Under the pieces are notes generated by a model, which made no database searches, was not told the DNA's origin, and saw only the letters and a program-made list of their open reading frames with translations. 64,000 nt of DNA from Bacteroidaceae bacterium (GTDB taxonomy: Bacteria; Bacteroidota; Bacteroidia; Bacteroidales; Bacteroidaceae), in NCBI GenBank assembly GCA_016286165.1, contig JAEESE010000003.1, positions 62,001-126,000 on the forward strand. The letters are read 5' to 3'. The position numbers and the translations under genes were made by a program. Positions 7,330 to 15,707 of the stretch are shown piece by piece (position 1 is the first letter of the stretch; each line of letters starts with the position of its first letter).

Positions 7330-8115
7330 ATGACAAAGAAGATTTTAGTTGTGCCGGATGTTCATGGTAGGACATTTTGGAAGAAGCCGGTAGGCAGATT
7401 GTTGGAGAGTGTGGATAGGGTAGTGTTCTTGGGCGATTATCTTGACCCGTATGAAAAGCACAGGCCGGAGGAGCTTTATGCGAATCTGATGGAGATTATC
7501 GAACTGAAACGTGCGAACCCGGAAAAGGTGGTTCTGCTGAAGGGAAACCACGACGAGCATTATGCTTCAAAGCTGTTTCGCGACATAGCAGGCGGCTCGC
7601 GTATGGATGTGACGAATTGGCAGAAATATCATGAGGCGTTCAGCCAGAATCGGGAGTTGTTCAAGATTGCACATCTGGAAGTGGTAAATGGTATGCCGTA
7701 TGTGTTCTCGCACGCAGGCCTGACGGCCTTTTGGCTGAATAAGGTGAACGCAAATCTCTGGCACTTGATCGACAGCGAGCTGTCTGTTGCCGACCAGGCG
7801 GTTATCGACAGGATAAACGAGCTGGAGAATGATGAAGAGGGCGTGGAAATGCTGGGCGTGATAGGAAGTTGCCGTAATTGGTATGGCGGCGAGAAGACTG
7901 GGAGCGTGCTGTGGGCTGATATAAATGAGCATTCATTGCCGGTGGCGCAACAGGTATATGATTTGGACCATGTGTTTCAGGTGTTTGGGCATTCGAGGCT
8001 GGATGGCAGAGTTCACGATATGATTCGCTGTGAGAACCTGGCCATGATTGATTCCCAGAAATGTTTCTTGATTGACGCGGATAGCAGCGAGAAATTACTC
8101 GCGGTCAGAAATTAA
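7330..8115 (+). CDS. Metallophosphoesterase (Ser/Thr phosphatase-like)
   Basis: 261 residues from ATG 7330, chosen over GTG 7309, which lies at or before the predicted transcription start. Metal-ligand motifs: DVHGR (10-14), GDYLD (35-39), GNHDEH (72-77), SHAGLT and GHSRLDG. The layout resembles PPP-type and bis(5'-nucleosyl)-tetraphosphatase-like enzymes, which hydrolyse phosphoesters using two metal ions. There is no export signal, so it is cytoplasmic. It closes the accessory island: immediately after it the repeat-rich tract begins. A truncated copy of its promoter and start lies at 5290-5449. Substrate unknown. Confidence 0.85.
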   Translation: MTKKILVVPDVHGRTFWKKPVGRLLESVDRVVFLGDYLDPYEKHRPEELYANLMEIIELKRANPEKVVLLKGNHDEHYASKLFRDIAGGSRMDVTNWQKYHEAFSQNRELFKIAHLEVVNGMPYVFSHAGLTAFWLNKVNANLWHLIDSELSVADQAVIDRINELENDEEGVEMLGVIGSCRNWYGGEKTGSVLWADINEHSLPVAQQVYDLDHVFQVFGHSRLDGRVHDMIRCENLAMIDSQKCFLIDADSSEKLLAVRN

Positions 8116-8139
8116 GGGCTTTCCCTTAAGGTCCTTGAA

Positions 8140-8400
8140 ATTTTTTTTTATGAATACAAGCACTGCTTCCACTTTTTGGGCAAAAACGGAGGTTAACACG
8201 TTGATTTTGTTTCGATTATGTGAGTGGAGGCTACTGCTGTAGCCTCCACTCTGCTTCCACAGGCAACGAAAATGAGTGGAGGCAAAGTGGAGGCAAAACG
8301 AATAGCCTCCACTCGTGTAACTAAATGAAGATTAGGGCGTTAGGTGGTGTTTTTGCCCAAAAAGTGGAAGCAAGGCCTAAGTTCATAAAATTTTTTGGAA
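8140..8400. mobile_element. MITE-like palindromic element with inverted ends
   Basis: The ends carry a perfect 24-bp inverted repeat (8164-8187 and 8349-8372), extended outward by similar TTTTATGAA-type A+T-rich sequence. Inside are two hairpins: AGTGGAGGCTAC (8223-8234) pairing with 8239-8250, and GAGTGGAGGC (8274-8283) pairing with 8305-8314. No transposase frame is present. A partial copy is at 57190-57312. The structure suits a non-autonomous mobile repeat; its transposase source is unknown. Confidence 0.65.
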
Positions 8401-8446
8401 TTTATATACAATTTGACCCCAACGCCGAGCATAAGCATTTCTCTTG

Positions 8447-8750
8447 TTTTTTCAACGCAGAGGCGCGGAGGCGCAGAGGCTCTGGAGATAATGAGAGAAC
8501 GCGAAGGCATAGCCATTGACGCTCTCGCGTGAGGACGCAGGGGCGCACGAACGGCGCAAGCGCCAGGCTTCGTGCTCTCCAGAGTGCGCAGAGGCCTGCG
8601 GGCAGATGTTTCCCCGCCGGATGGCTCTGCGCTCTCCGTAATCACAGCCTCGCGAAGCGCTGTGATTATCCGCGAACTCACCGAGGTCAGCTGCAATGAA
8701 CTCCAAAACCTCAAAAAACTTCGCGGCTCGGCGCCTCTGCGTTGAAAAAA
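8447..8750. repeat. 304-bp repeat element with 20-bp terminal inverted repeats
   Basis: 8447-8466 and 8731-8750 are perfect reverse complements (TTTTTTCAACGCAGAGGCGC). The interior is G+C-rich, contains further short inverted repeats such as AATCACAGC...GCTGTGATT (about 8640-8668), and has no convincing coding sequence despite open frames on both strands. It looks like a dispersed non-coding element next to the previous one. Confidence 0.6.
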
Positions 8751-8986
8751 TAAACGCTAAGGGCGATGCCCTGGGCGAAGAGGGCCTTTAGAGGATTGCC
8801 CTTGGGCCATCCGTGCCCGATGAGGGGAGCCGTAACTCCTACGGCGACGGAGGGGCACTGCTCATTGCCCTTTCAGGGCGCGTATTTCCCCCGTCTTGCA
8901 TGCCCTGGGCTAACTGCTCAATGGCTCTTTTTGCCGATACTATAGGCTTAGTTTGCCGACAAGCTATGCCTTATGTGCAAATTAGG

Positions 8987-9152
8987 CCGACTTAATTGGG
9001 CGATTAAGTTGGCATAATTAGGCGATAAGGCCGGTCTAATCTGATGATACGACTGGACGTGCGAGGCAATATGACTGGACGTGCTGGCAGATACGACCGC
9101 TCGTAAGTGCTGATACGACCGGTCGTATCCCCAAACACGACCGCTTGTGTTT
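8987..9152. repeat. Cluster of short palindromes, ACGACCGGTCGT family (locus A)
   Basis: GATACGACCGGTCGTATC at 9112-9129 is an 18-bp perfect palindrome. Degenerate versions flank it (GATACGACTGGACGTGC, GATACGACCGCTCGTA, ACACGACCGCTTGTGT). A separate inverted repeat GCCGACTTAAT / ATTAAGTTGGC spans 8987-9014. Related clusters occur in three other intergenic spaces of this window. The remaining part of the gap, 8751-8986, is G+C-rich with short repeats such as GATGCCCTGGGC and no gene that I can support. Confidence 0.7.
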
Positions 9153-9176
9153 TTGATGATGATAGGTAGGGCGTTT

Positions 9177-9827
9177 TCAGAGATATTGCATGAAGACGTC
9201 CCAGACGCAGATGATGTGGCAGAGGGATCCGGCGAGGACAAAGAAATGGAAGACGCTATGGGCGTAGGGTCTGCGAGGACCTACGGCATAGAAGACGGCG
9301 CCGGTGATGTACATCACACCCTCAGCGATTAGCCATACCACGGCAGCCGGACTCACACAGTCCATCAGCGGTTTGAAGGCTACGAGCACCGAGAGGCCCA
9401 TGAGGACGTAGCACACGGTTTCGATGTGGCTGTGTTCCTTGAGGTTGATGAAACTCATTACGGTGCCGGCTATGGCAGAGAGCCATACGAAACAGAACAA
9501 GCCCCAGCCCCACAGGCCTGCATCGCGCATGGCAATGAGGGTGATGGGGCTGTAGCTGCCGGCTATGTGCCAGTAGATGGCGGCATGGTCGAAGCGGCGC
9601 AGTACCTCGCGCGCACGCCAGTGTTGAGGCAGGGCGTGGTAGACGGTTGAGGCTATATATGAACCGAGCATGCCTGCCAGGTAGAGCACAACGGAGGTCG
9701 TGGCCCAGCTGTCGTCGGCACGATGGCACCAGACGAGGAAACCTATGCCCACGACAACGCCCAAGGCTATGCCGGCGGCATGTGACCATGTGTTTATGCG
9801 TTCTTCCTTTCGGGTGTAAGTGATCAT
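9177..9827 (-). CDS. trhA: Hemolysin III / TrhA-family membrane protein
   Basis: 216 residues, the standard size of the PAQR-related hemolysin III (YqfA/TrhA) family, with seven predicted membrane helices. Diagnostic residues are seen: N-terminal EERINTWSHAAG, the SxxYH motif (STVYH near 60-64), FDHAAIYWHIAGSYSP in the middle and a C-terminal HSVFHFFVLAGSLCH carrying the conserved metal-binding histidines. Bacterial members are integral inner-membrane proteins linked to membrane homeostasis; the hemolysin name is historical. The gene is monocistronic, convergent with the repeat tract and 58 bp downstream of the GH3 gene on the same strand. Confidence 0.88.
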   Translation of the reverse strand: MITYTRKEERINTWSHAAGIALGVVVGIGFLVWCHRADDSWATTSVVLYLAGMLGSYIASTVYHALPQHWRAREVLRRFDHAAIYWHIAGSYSPITLIAMRDAGLWGWGLFCFVWLSAIAGTVMSFINLKEHSHIETVCYVLMGLSVLVAFKPLMDCVSPAAVVWLIAEGVMYITGAVFYAVGPRRPYAHSVFHFFVLAGSLCHIICVWDVFMQYL

Positions 9828-9885
9828 TGTGTTATCGCAAGCTCGCTTGGAGTTAATTTATTTTTCACTTTTCATTTTTCACTCT

Positions 9886-12300
9886 TCACTTTTCACTCTT
9901 CACTCTTACCTCACCCTTCAGCCTGATATCTTCTGATGAGGAGCCGATGAGGAGGTCAATGGTGGTGGGCTCAAGGTGTCGGCGTAGGTCGCGGCCGACG
10001 ATTGAGAGGTCGTCGGGCGTGAGAGTGAACTCAACATGGCGGCTCTCGCCTTGCGGTACGGCAACGCGGTCAAACGCCTTGAGTGCGAGCCGGGGCTGAA
10101 CCACAGAGCTTTGCCTATGGTGGATGTAGAGTTGTGCCACTTCCTCGCCGTCGCGCTGTCCGGTGTTACGTATGTCGAATGCCACGCGGAATGTGTTGTC
10201 GGCAAGGGCATCCACCGTAAGGTTGCTGTAGTCGAAGGTGGTGTAGCTCAGTCCGTAGCCGAAGGGGTAGAGCGGCTGTGCGCTCATCTCGACGTAGTTG
10301 TGAGCGGCAGGAGCCTTGTGGTTGTAGTATACGGGCAGCTGTCCCACGTGGCGCGGCACTGAGAAGGGCAGACGTCCGGCAGGGTTGTAGTCGCCGAAGA
10401 GCACGTCGGCAATGGCCATGCCGCCTTCGCCACCTGGATAGTAGGCTGTGAGCAGCGCATCGGCATGTTCGGCAGCCCAACGCTTGTCAAGCGGACGGCC
10501 TTCGATGTAAACAACGATGAGGCGCTTGGCAGCAGGGCGCAGCGCACTGAGCAGTTGCTGCTGGCGCCCGAGTAGGTCGAGCGTGGCGCGGTCGAAGCCT
10601 TCGCCTGCCTCCATGTCGCTTACGGTGGCTGTCTCATCGACAGTGGCGGCACCTGTGGTTTCGTAGCTAGTGCGGAAGTCGCGTGCGCTGGAGCCGCCTA
10701 CGCAGCAGACCACTACATCAGCGCGGCGGGCTGCCGCCACGGCATCGGCAATATCGGTAGCAGTGGTGTCGCGAATGGCACAGCCCTTGACATATTCCAC
10801 TTGGCCGGCGGGCAGCTTGGAACGTATACCTTCGAGTATGGTGGTGACGTCGTCGTCGGCCTGAGGGGCGGTATAGTCGCCCAGCATGTTGTAGACATTA
10901 TCGGCATTAGGGCCGCAGACGAGCACACGGAGGTCTTTGGACAAGGGTAGGGGACCATTCTTTAGTAAGGTGACGGATGCCCGGGCGGCTTCGAGGGCTA
11001 CTGTGCGGTTGTCGTGTGAGCCCACGGCGGCAGTCTCCTGAGGCTTGACGTAAGGATTCTCGAACAGGCCCATCCGGAACTTAAGCCTCAACACACGTGC
11101 CACGGCTGTATCTACAGCCGCTTCGGATACCTCGCCCTCGCGCACGGCAGCAATCAGTTGGCGGTAGGCTTGTGCCCCGAGGTCCACGTCAACGCCTGCA
11201 TCAATGGACTGACAGGCGGCTTCGCGACGTGACGAGGCCGTGTGGTGGGTGCCTGACAGGCCGTCGATGCTGAAGAGGTCGCTTACGACAAAGCCGTTGA
11301 AGCCCCATTCGTGGCGCAAGAGGTCGGTGAGCAGGCTCTTGTCGGCGGTGGCCGGTATGCCGTCGATGGCGTTGTAGGAAGTCATCACTGAGAGTGCTCC
11401 CGCCTTGATTGCCGCGCGGAAAGGCGGCAGGAAATCCTCGTGCAAGGCACGCAAACCTATGGATGAATGTCCGCCGTTCTGTCCGCCGTCGCTGGCGCCG
11501 TAGGCAATGAAATGCTTGAGTGTGGCGATAGTGCTGTAGGGCTTGGTGACGTCGCCGCCGCCGAGGCCTTGGATGACAGCTGCTCCTATCTGGGCCGTGA
11601 GACACGGATCCTCGCCCATCGTTTCTTCCACGCGCGACCAGCGCGGCTCACGTGCCAGGTCAAGCACAGGTCCGTAGCTGATGTGCCCGCCTTGCAGGCG
11701 CACCTCCTGACCTATTACTTGTCCGGCCTGACGGGCGAGTTCAGGATTCCACGTGGCTGCCATGCCAATCCCCGTAGGGAATACCGTGGTGCCGATGGCC
11801 ATGTGTCCATGAGGTGCTTCCTCGGCCAGGAAGAGCGGTATGCCCAGGCGTGTCTGCTCCACGGCATAGCGCTGCAGAGCATTGGCGGCTTTGGCCGCCA
11901 GCGTAGGCGTGAGTCCGTTGGCGAGAGATTTCTGTGTCCACGGGTCGGCACGGAAGGTGGCCCAGAGCATGCCGATGTGTTCCTCATTGATATCTTTAAT
12001 GAATGATTCCGAGGGCACGACAGTGGCTTTATCCCTAATCTTTGCTCCTTCGTCTTTAATCTCGTAATAGTTCCACGCCATAGTGCAGCGCAACTGCCCC
12101 ACCTTCTCCTCGAGTGTCATACGGCTGAGGAGGTCTGCCACGCGCTCTTCGGTGGGCAGCGCGGCATTCTTGTAGGGAAGAACTTCCTTGGGCTTAGCCT
12201 TGGTAGCGGCAGATGCTTGAAAAGGTTGCGACAAAGTCGCAACAAACAGGGCGGCCGCAGTGGCATACAGGGTGAGCGATAGGAGTACGGATCTGTTCAT
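9886..12300 (-). CDS. Glycoside hydrolase family 3, beta-glucosidase/xylosidase type
   Basis: 804 residues with a cleavable signal peptide ending near QASA. The GH3 N-terminal TIM barrel carries EAPHGH (161-166), KHFIAYG (262-268) and the nucleophile D341 in GFVVSDLFSIDGL. The alpha/beta sandwich follows, and a C-terminal fibronectin III-like domain (about 690-800). These enzymes release terminal beta-linked sugars with retention, here in the periplasm. Its start overlaps the stop of the GH29 gene by 4 bp, so the two are translationally coupled. The GH3 family covers glucosidases, xylosidases and N-acetylglucosaminidases; this is the long, BglX-like form, so a beta-glucosidase or xylosidase is more likely, but the sugar is not certain. 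Confidence 0.9.
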   Translation of the reverse strand: MNRSVLLSLTLYATAAALFVATLSQPFQASAATKAKPKEVLPYKNAALPTEERVADLLSRMTLEEKVGQLRCTMAWNYYEIKDEGAKIRDKATVVPSESFIKDINEEHIGMLWATFRADPWTQKSLANGLTPTLAAKAANALQRYAVEQTRLGIPLFLAEEAPHGHMAIGTTVFPTGIGMAATWNPELARQAGQVIGQEVRLQGGHISYGPVLDLAREPRWSRVEETMGEDPCLTAQIGAAVIQGLGGGDVTKPYSTIATLKHFIAYGASDGGQNGGHSSIGLRALHEDFLPPFRAAIKAGALSVMTSYNAIDGIPATADKSLLTDLLRHEWGFNGFVVSDLFSIDGLSGTHHTASSRREAACQSIDAGVDVDLGAQAYRQLIAAVREGEVSEAAVDTAVARVLRLKFRMGLFENPYVKPQETAAVGSHDNRTVALEAARASVTLLKNGPLPLSKDLRVLVCGPNADNVYNMLGDYTAPQADDDVTTILEGIRSKLPAGQVEYVKGCAIRDTTATDIADAVAAARRADVVVCCVGGSSARDFRTSYETTGAATVDETATVSDMEAGEGFDRATLDLLGRQQQLLSALRPAAKRLIVVYIEGRPLDKRWAAEHADALLTAYYPGGEGGMAIADVLFGDYNPAGRLPFSVPRHVGQLPVYYNHKAPAAHNYVEMSAQPLYPFGYGLSYTTFDYSNLTVDALADNTFRVAFDIRNTGQRDGEEVAQLYIHHRQSSVVQPRLALKAFDRVAVPQGESRHVEFTLTPDDLSIVGRDLRRHLEPTTIDLLIGSSSEDIRLKGEVRVKSEK

Positions 12301-13811
12301 CGCAGCAGCTTCTGTTGGTCGTATTTACGGGTGTCGGCTTTGTAGCTGGCTTCGGCGCCGGCGGCGTAGTAGGCGCCTACGGCGTTGAGGCAGACAGGTC
12401 CGCGCGAGTCGGTGATGCTAATGCGCAGGGCCTTGGTCGTCACGGTGGGGAATCGCAGCAGGCGTTTGTAGCCGATTGTGGTCGTCTCTTCGCCTGTGTC
12501 GAGCTTGCGCCACTGCTTGCCGTCGAGGTATTCAGCGGTGAAGGCTTTCACGCGCTGGCCGAGGGGAATATACTCTTGCAGCGAGAGGCGGTTGACGCGC
12601 TGCTGACGCTTGAAGGTGAAGGTGAGGGTGGCCGAGGTCACGCCGTCGTGCGTGGCCCAGTAGGTGTCGTAGTTGCCATCGGTGAGGACCTTGGCGGGGA
12701 AGGCTTTGTCGCGCGTGTCTGAGGCTTTGACGGTAGCGCCCTTGACGAGCAGGTTGTTGCTCAGCTCGGCCTCGATGCGCTTGCGGAAATCTACGGCGTT
12801 GGCCGAATCGTTGGGGTGGATGAGGCCGTCGCGGTCGACGGGGAAGTTGAGCAGTAGCGTGCCGTTGTGGCCCACGCTGCGGTAGTAGAGGTCGGTGAGG
12901 TACTCGGGTGTCTTCACGCGGTCGTCCTCGCTCTCGTGGTAGAACCATCCCGGGCGGATCGAGACGTCGCACTCGGCGGCCACCCATGTGTCGCCGTCGG
13001 CATGTCCGCTCTGCAGTTCCTCGAACTGCGCATAGCCGGGATAGACATCGTTGATGCGGAGAAACGACCAGTTGGTCGGGAAGGCGTAGCCTTTCTCGTT
13101 GCCCACCCACCGGCAGCCGGGGCCTCCGTCGCTGAAGATGATAGCCTGCGGCTGGTGCTTGAAGACCATCTTATGGGCTCGTGGGAAGTCGTAGTATTTG
13201 CGATGGTCGATCTTGCGCTCCTCGCGAGCTCCGCCATAATAACCGTCGCCGCCGTTGGCGCCGTCGAACCATACCTCGAAGAGCTCGCCGTACTGCGTCA
13301 TCAGTTCTTCAAGCTGAGCATGGAAATATTCAACGTAGAGGGGCGTGCCGTAGAACGCCTGATGACGGTCCCAGGGCGAGAGGTAGACGCCCATCTTCAA
13401 TCCGTATTTCTTGCATGCAGCAGCCAGCTCGCCCACTACGTCGCCCTTGCCGTCGCGGAAGGGGCTGTTGCGAACGCTGTAGTCGGTGTATTGCGTGGGC
13501 CAGAGGCAGAAGCCATCGTGGTGCTTAGCCGTGATGATGACGCCCTTCATGCCTGCTGCCTTGAGCGTGCGAGCCCACTGCTCGCAGTCGAGACGTGTCG
13601 GATTGAACGAATTCAGGGGAGCATCACCATAGCCCCATTCACGGTCGAGGAAGGTGTTCGTGCCAAAGTGGATGAAGGCATAGGTCTCCATCTGCTGCCA
13701 AGCCACCTGATACTTGGTGGGCAGCGGAGCGATGGGTGCAGGAGCCTCTTCCTGTGCCAGGGCTAAAGAGGCAGTGAGTAGGCAGAGGCCGATAGTGAGA
13801 AGACGTTTCAT
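12297..13811 (-). CDS. Alpha-L-fucosidase, GH29, with discoidin-like domain
   Basis: 504 residues, signal peptide ending ALAQ (17-20). GH29 features: HFGTNTFLDREWG (48-60), the substrate-binding HHDGFCLW (97-104) and the nucleophile D183 in EVWFDGAN. The layout matches subfamily B enzymes, which often prefer alpha-1,3/1,4-fucose. A C-terminal F5/8 type C (discoidin) carbohydrate-binding domain covers roughly 350-480. The acid/base residue cannot be placed reliably by eye. It is the first gene of a two-gene unit with GH3, reading away from susD, with its own promoter (13837-13844) after the susD terminator. Removal of core or antennary fucose would suit an N-glycan or mucin-glycan target. Confidence 0.9.
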   Translation of the reverse strand: MKRLLTIGLCLLTASLALAQEEAPAPIAPLPTKYQVAWQQMETYAFIHFGTNTFLDREWGYGDAPLNSFNPTRLDCEQWARTLKAAGMKGVIITAKHHDGFCLWPTQYTDYSVRNSPFRDGKGDVVGELAAACKKYGLKMGVYLSPWDRHQAFYGTPLYVEYFHAQLEELMTQYGELFEVWFDGANGGDGYYGGAREERKIDHRKYYDFPRAHKMVFKHQPQAIIFSDGGPGCRWVGNEKGYAFPTNWSFLRINDVYPGYAQFEELQSGHADGDTWVAAECDVSIRPGWFYHESEDDRVKTPEYLTDLYYRSVGHNGTLLLNFPVDRDGLIHPNDSANAVDFRKRIEAELSNNLLVKGATVKASDTRDKAFPAKVLTDGNYDTYWATHDGVTSATLTFTFKRQQRVNRLSLQEYIPLGQRVKAFTAEYLDGKQWRKLDTGEETTTIGYKRLLRFPTVTTKALRISITDSRGPVCLNAVGAYYAAGAEASYKADTRKYDQQKLLR

Positions 13812-13836
13812 AAGCTGTTAAGGTTTATTTGCTGTG

Positions 13837-13844
13837 CAAATATA
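13837..13844 (-). promoter_or_regulatory. -7 promoter box of the GH29-GH3 unit
   Basis: Read on the minus strand the box is TATATTTG, about 26 bp upstream of the GH29 start; the -33 element is weak. Confidence 0.5.
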
Positions 13845-13876
13845 CAAACTTTATCTGAAGCATAAGCTAATAAACA

Positions 13877-13908
13877 CAAAAAAAGTGCCTCGCTACGAGG
13901 CGAGGCAC
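13877..13908 (-). terminator. Rho-independent terminator after susD
   Basis: Minus strand: GTGCCTCG stem, short loop, CGAGGCAC, then a run of T (A-run 13877-13884 on the plus strand). It sits 24 bp past the susD stop, separating the SusCD transcript from GH29-GH3. Confidence 0.8.
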
Positions 13909-13931
13909 ATACATTATTATAAATAATAGGA

Positions 13932-15653
13932 TTAGTAGAGCGAGTAGTAGTTAGCTTTGGCCCAGAAGAGTTTGCCGTAGAAACCAGTCTTATCGGAGTA
14001 GTTCTTGGCTACAGCTACATCGTAGTTGCTCTTGTTGTAGTTGCTCTCGTCGCTGGGATAAGGCAGACGATCGGGAGGAGTAGGATAGCTTGCTTCCTGA
14101 GTATCGCGAGCGAACTTGACGGTCGGGAAACCAGTGCGACGAACGACGTTCCAAGCCTCAGTCTCGTTCATGAAACCGAAGTTCAGCCATAGCTGTGTGG
14201 CCACAACCTTCTGCGAGCCGTCCCAGATCTTATTGGCATAAGCCTCGAAGTCTTCAGCAGTGGGAACGACGAGAGCGCGGAAGCCCTTGTAGCTGTCGTT
14301 GCCGGCAACATAGAGCGAGGAGGTAGTCTTCATATTCCAATAGTATTCTTCAGAAAGTACTACACCCTTGACGAAGTGTGCCTTGGCTACTGCGTCATTC
14401 TTAGCTACGCCATAGCCCATGAGGTAAGCCTCAGCCATACTCAGTTCCACTTCGGCTGCATTGATCCACACGCCGTTGAGATTGGCATTACCCTGATAGG
14501 TGGCATGGCCGGCAAAAGCGACGGAGTCGATGTAGCAGTAGTAGTTGGCAATCATCTTGTTGTCGCTACGGTCAAGATACTCTTTGTTCTTCTTCTCAGC
14601 AATATCGCTGATTTGCGACTCGGTGAGGGAGTTGTCGTAAGCGATGTACTCACCATCGGGGTTGCAGTCGTAGACAGCGGCCAGACGCGGGTCGGTATTG
14701 GCATCGGGTATACCGTTGGCGGGGACATTCATGGCATCGAGCATAGCCTTGGAACCTGAACCTTCGCTACGACCAGCCAACGCCTGAGCGATGCTCTTGC
14801 CGAAGTTGAAATCATCGGTTTGGGTGTCGCCATTGACGCCTTGGTTCTGATCGTTTGTTTCGATGACGGGATACTTTGAGGGGTTCTCGAGAATCTCTTT
14901 GATGGCTGCATGAGCAGTGGCGGTGAGGTCGCCGTTGGTTGCCAGATGGAGGGCGATGCGCAGACGCAGAGAGTTGACGTAGCGACGCCAGATGTCGATG
15001 TTGCCGTTTGCAGCGGTAAAGTCCTGACGCTCTAAGGCCTTCTGGATGTTGCCATCAACGCCTTCGTTGGCGAAGAAGTCGCCTACTTCTTTCAGGTCTG
15101 TGAGGATTTGCTTGTACACTTCAACGTCATCGTCGTAGCTGACAGCTGCTTTAGCAGCAGCGTAGTCGCCCGTTTTCCAGAGCATACCGGCACCTGAGAA
15201 TGGGATGTCGCCAAATATGGAAAGCATCTCATGTACCTGAGCCTCGGCTGCCGTACGCCCCAAGAGGTAGAACACCTTGTTAGCTGTCTTCTGGTCGTCG
15301 GGCAGGTTGTTGTAGGTATCTTCGAGCAGACGGTATTGAGTAAATTGGTTGTAGAAGTCTCTCCAGTGGGTGTTGAAGCAGCCTTCGCCAGCACCACGAT
15401 AGCGGCCGCGGCCGTTCTGTGTGCCGATGATACCTGCGAACATACCTTCAGAGGGTGATTGTGTGTAGTAGCGATAGTACATGGGGTTCATCCATGAATT
15501 GCCAGCCTTAAGCACACCGGTGAATACCTGCGGAACGCCGACGGTGCTGGTCTTGGAGGGATTAGCATATTTGCTGGTGTAGTCCTCGTCAGAACATGAG
15601 ACGGCGGTCATCAGTCCCACAGCTGCCAAGGCCAGTAAAAATATCTTTTTCAT
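13932..15653 (-). CDS. SusD/RagB-family glycan-binding outer-membrane lipoprotein
   Basis: 573 residues. The N-terminus is a lipoprotein signal with C20 in AVSCSDEDY, followed by a SusD-like_2-type opening (SKYANPSKTSTVGVPQVFTG). Tetratricopeptide-like helices typical of SusD follow, and the C-terminus ends in the common aromatic WAKANYYSLY. SusD proteins sit on the outer surface as the lid over the SusC pore and capture oligosaccharides. It lies 54 bp downstream of susC on the same strand and ahead of a strong terminator, forming the usual susC-susD pair. SusD-like_2 proteins often accompany GH18 endo-glycosidases and host or fungal glycan loci, which agrees with the enzymes around it. Confidence 0.93.
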   Translation of the reverse strand: MKKIFLLALAAVGLMTAVSCSDEDYTSKYANPSKTSTVGVPQVFTGVLKAGNSWMNPMYYRYYTQSPSEGMFAGIIGTQNGRGRYRGAGEGCFNTHWRDFYNQFTQYRLLEDTYNNLPDDQKTANKVFYLLGRTAAEAQVHEMLSIFGDIPFSGAGMLWKTGDYAAAKAAVSYDDDVEVYKQILTDLKEVGDFFANEGVDGNIQKALERQDFTAANGNIDIWRRYVNSLRLRIALHLATNGDLTATAHAAIKEILENPSKYPVIETNDQNQGVNGDTQTDDFNFGKSIAQALAGRSEGSGSKAMLDAMNVPANGIPDANTDPRLAAVYDCNPDGEYIAYDNSLTESQISDIAEKKNKEYLDRSDNKMIANYYCYIDSVAFAGHATYQGNANLNGVWINAAEVELSMAEAYLMGYGVAKNDAVAKAHFVKGVVLSEEYYWNMKTTSSLYVAGNDSYKGFRALVVPTAEDFEAYANKIWDGSQKVVATQLWLNFGFMNETEAWNVVRRTGFPTVKFARDTQEASYPTPPDRLPYPSDESNYNKSNYDVAVAKNYSDKTGFYGKLFWAKANYYSLY

Positions 15654-15707
15654 ATCCTTAGTCTTTTTAATGGTTTAATAGGGTTGATGTTCACAAATAT
15701 CGTCTCA

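Noticed and set aside
8325..8995. Several 60-120-codon ORFs in the repeat tract
   Set aside because: They run through inverted repeats and hairpins and show no protein-like composition.
12867..13766. 299-codon ORF antisense to the fucosidase gene
   Set aside because: It mirrors the GH29 frame, whose active-site motifs and signal peptide are unambiguous.
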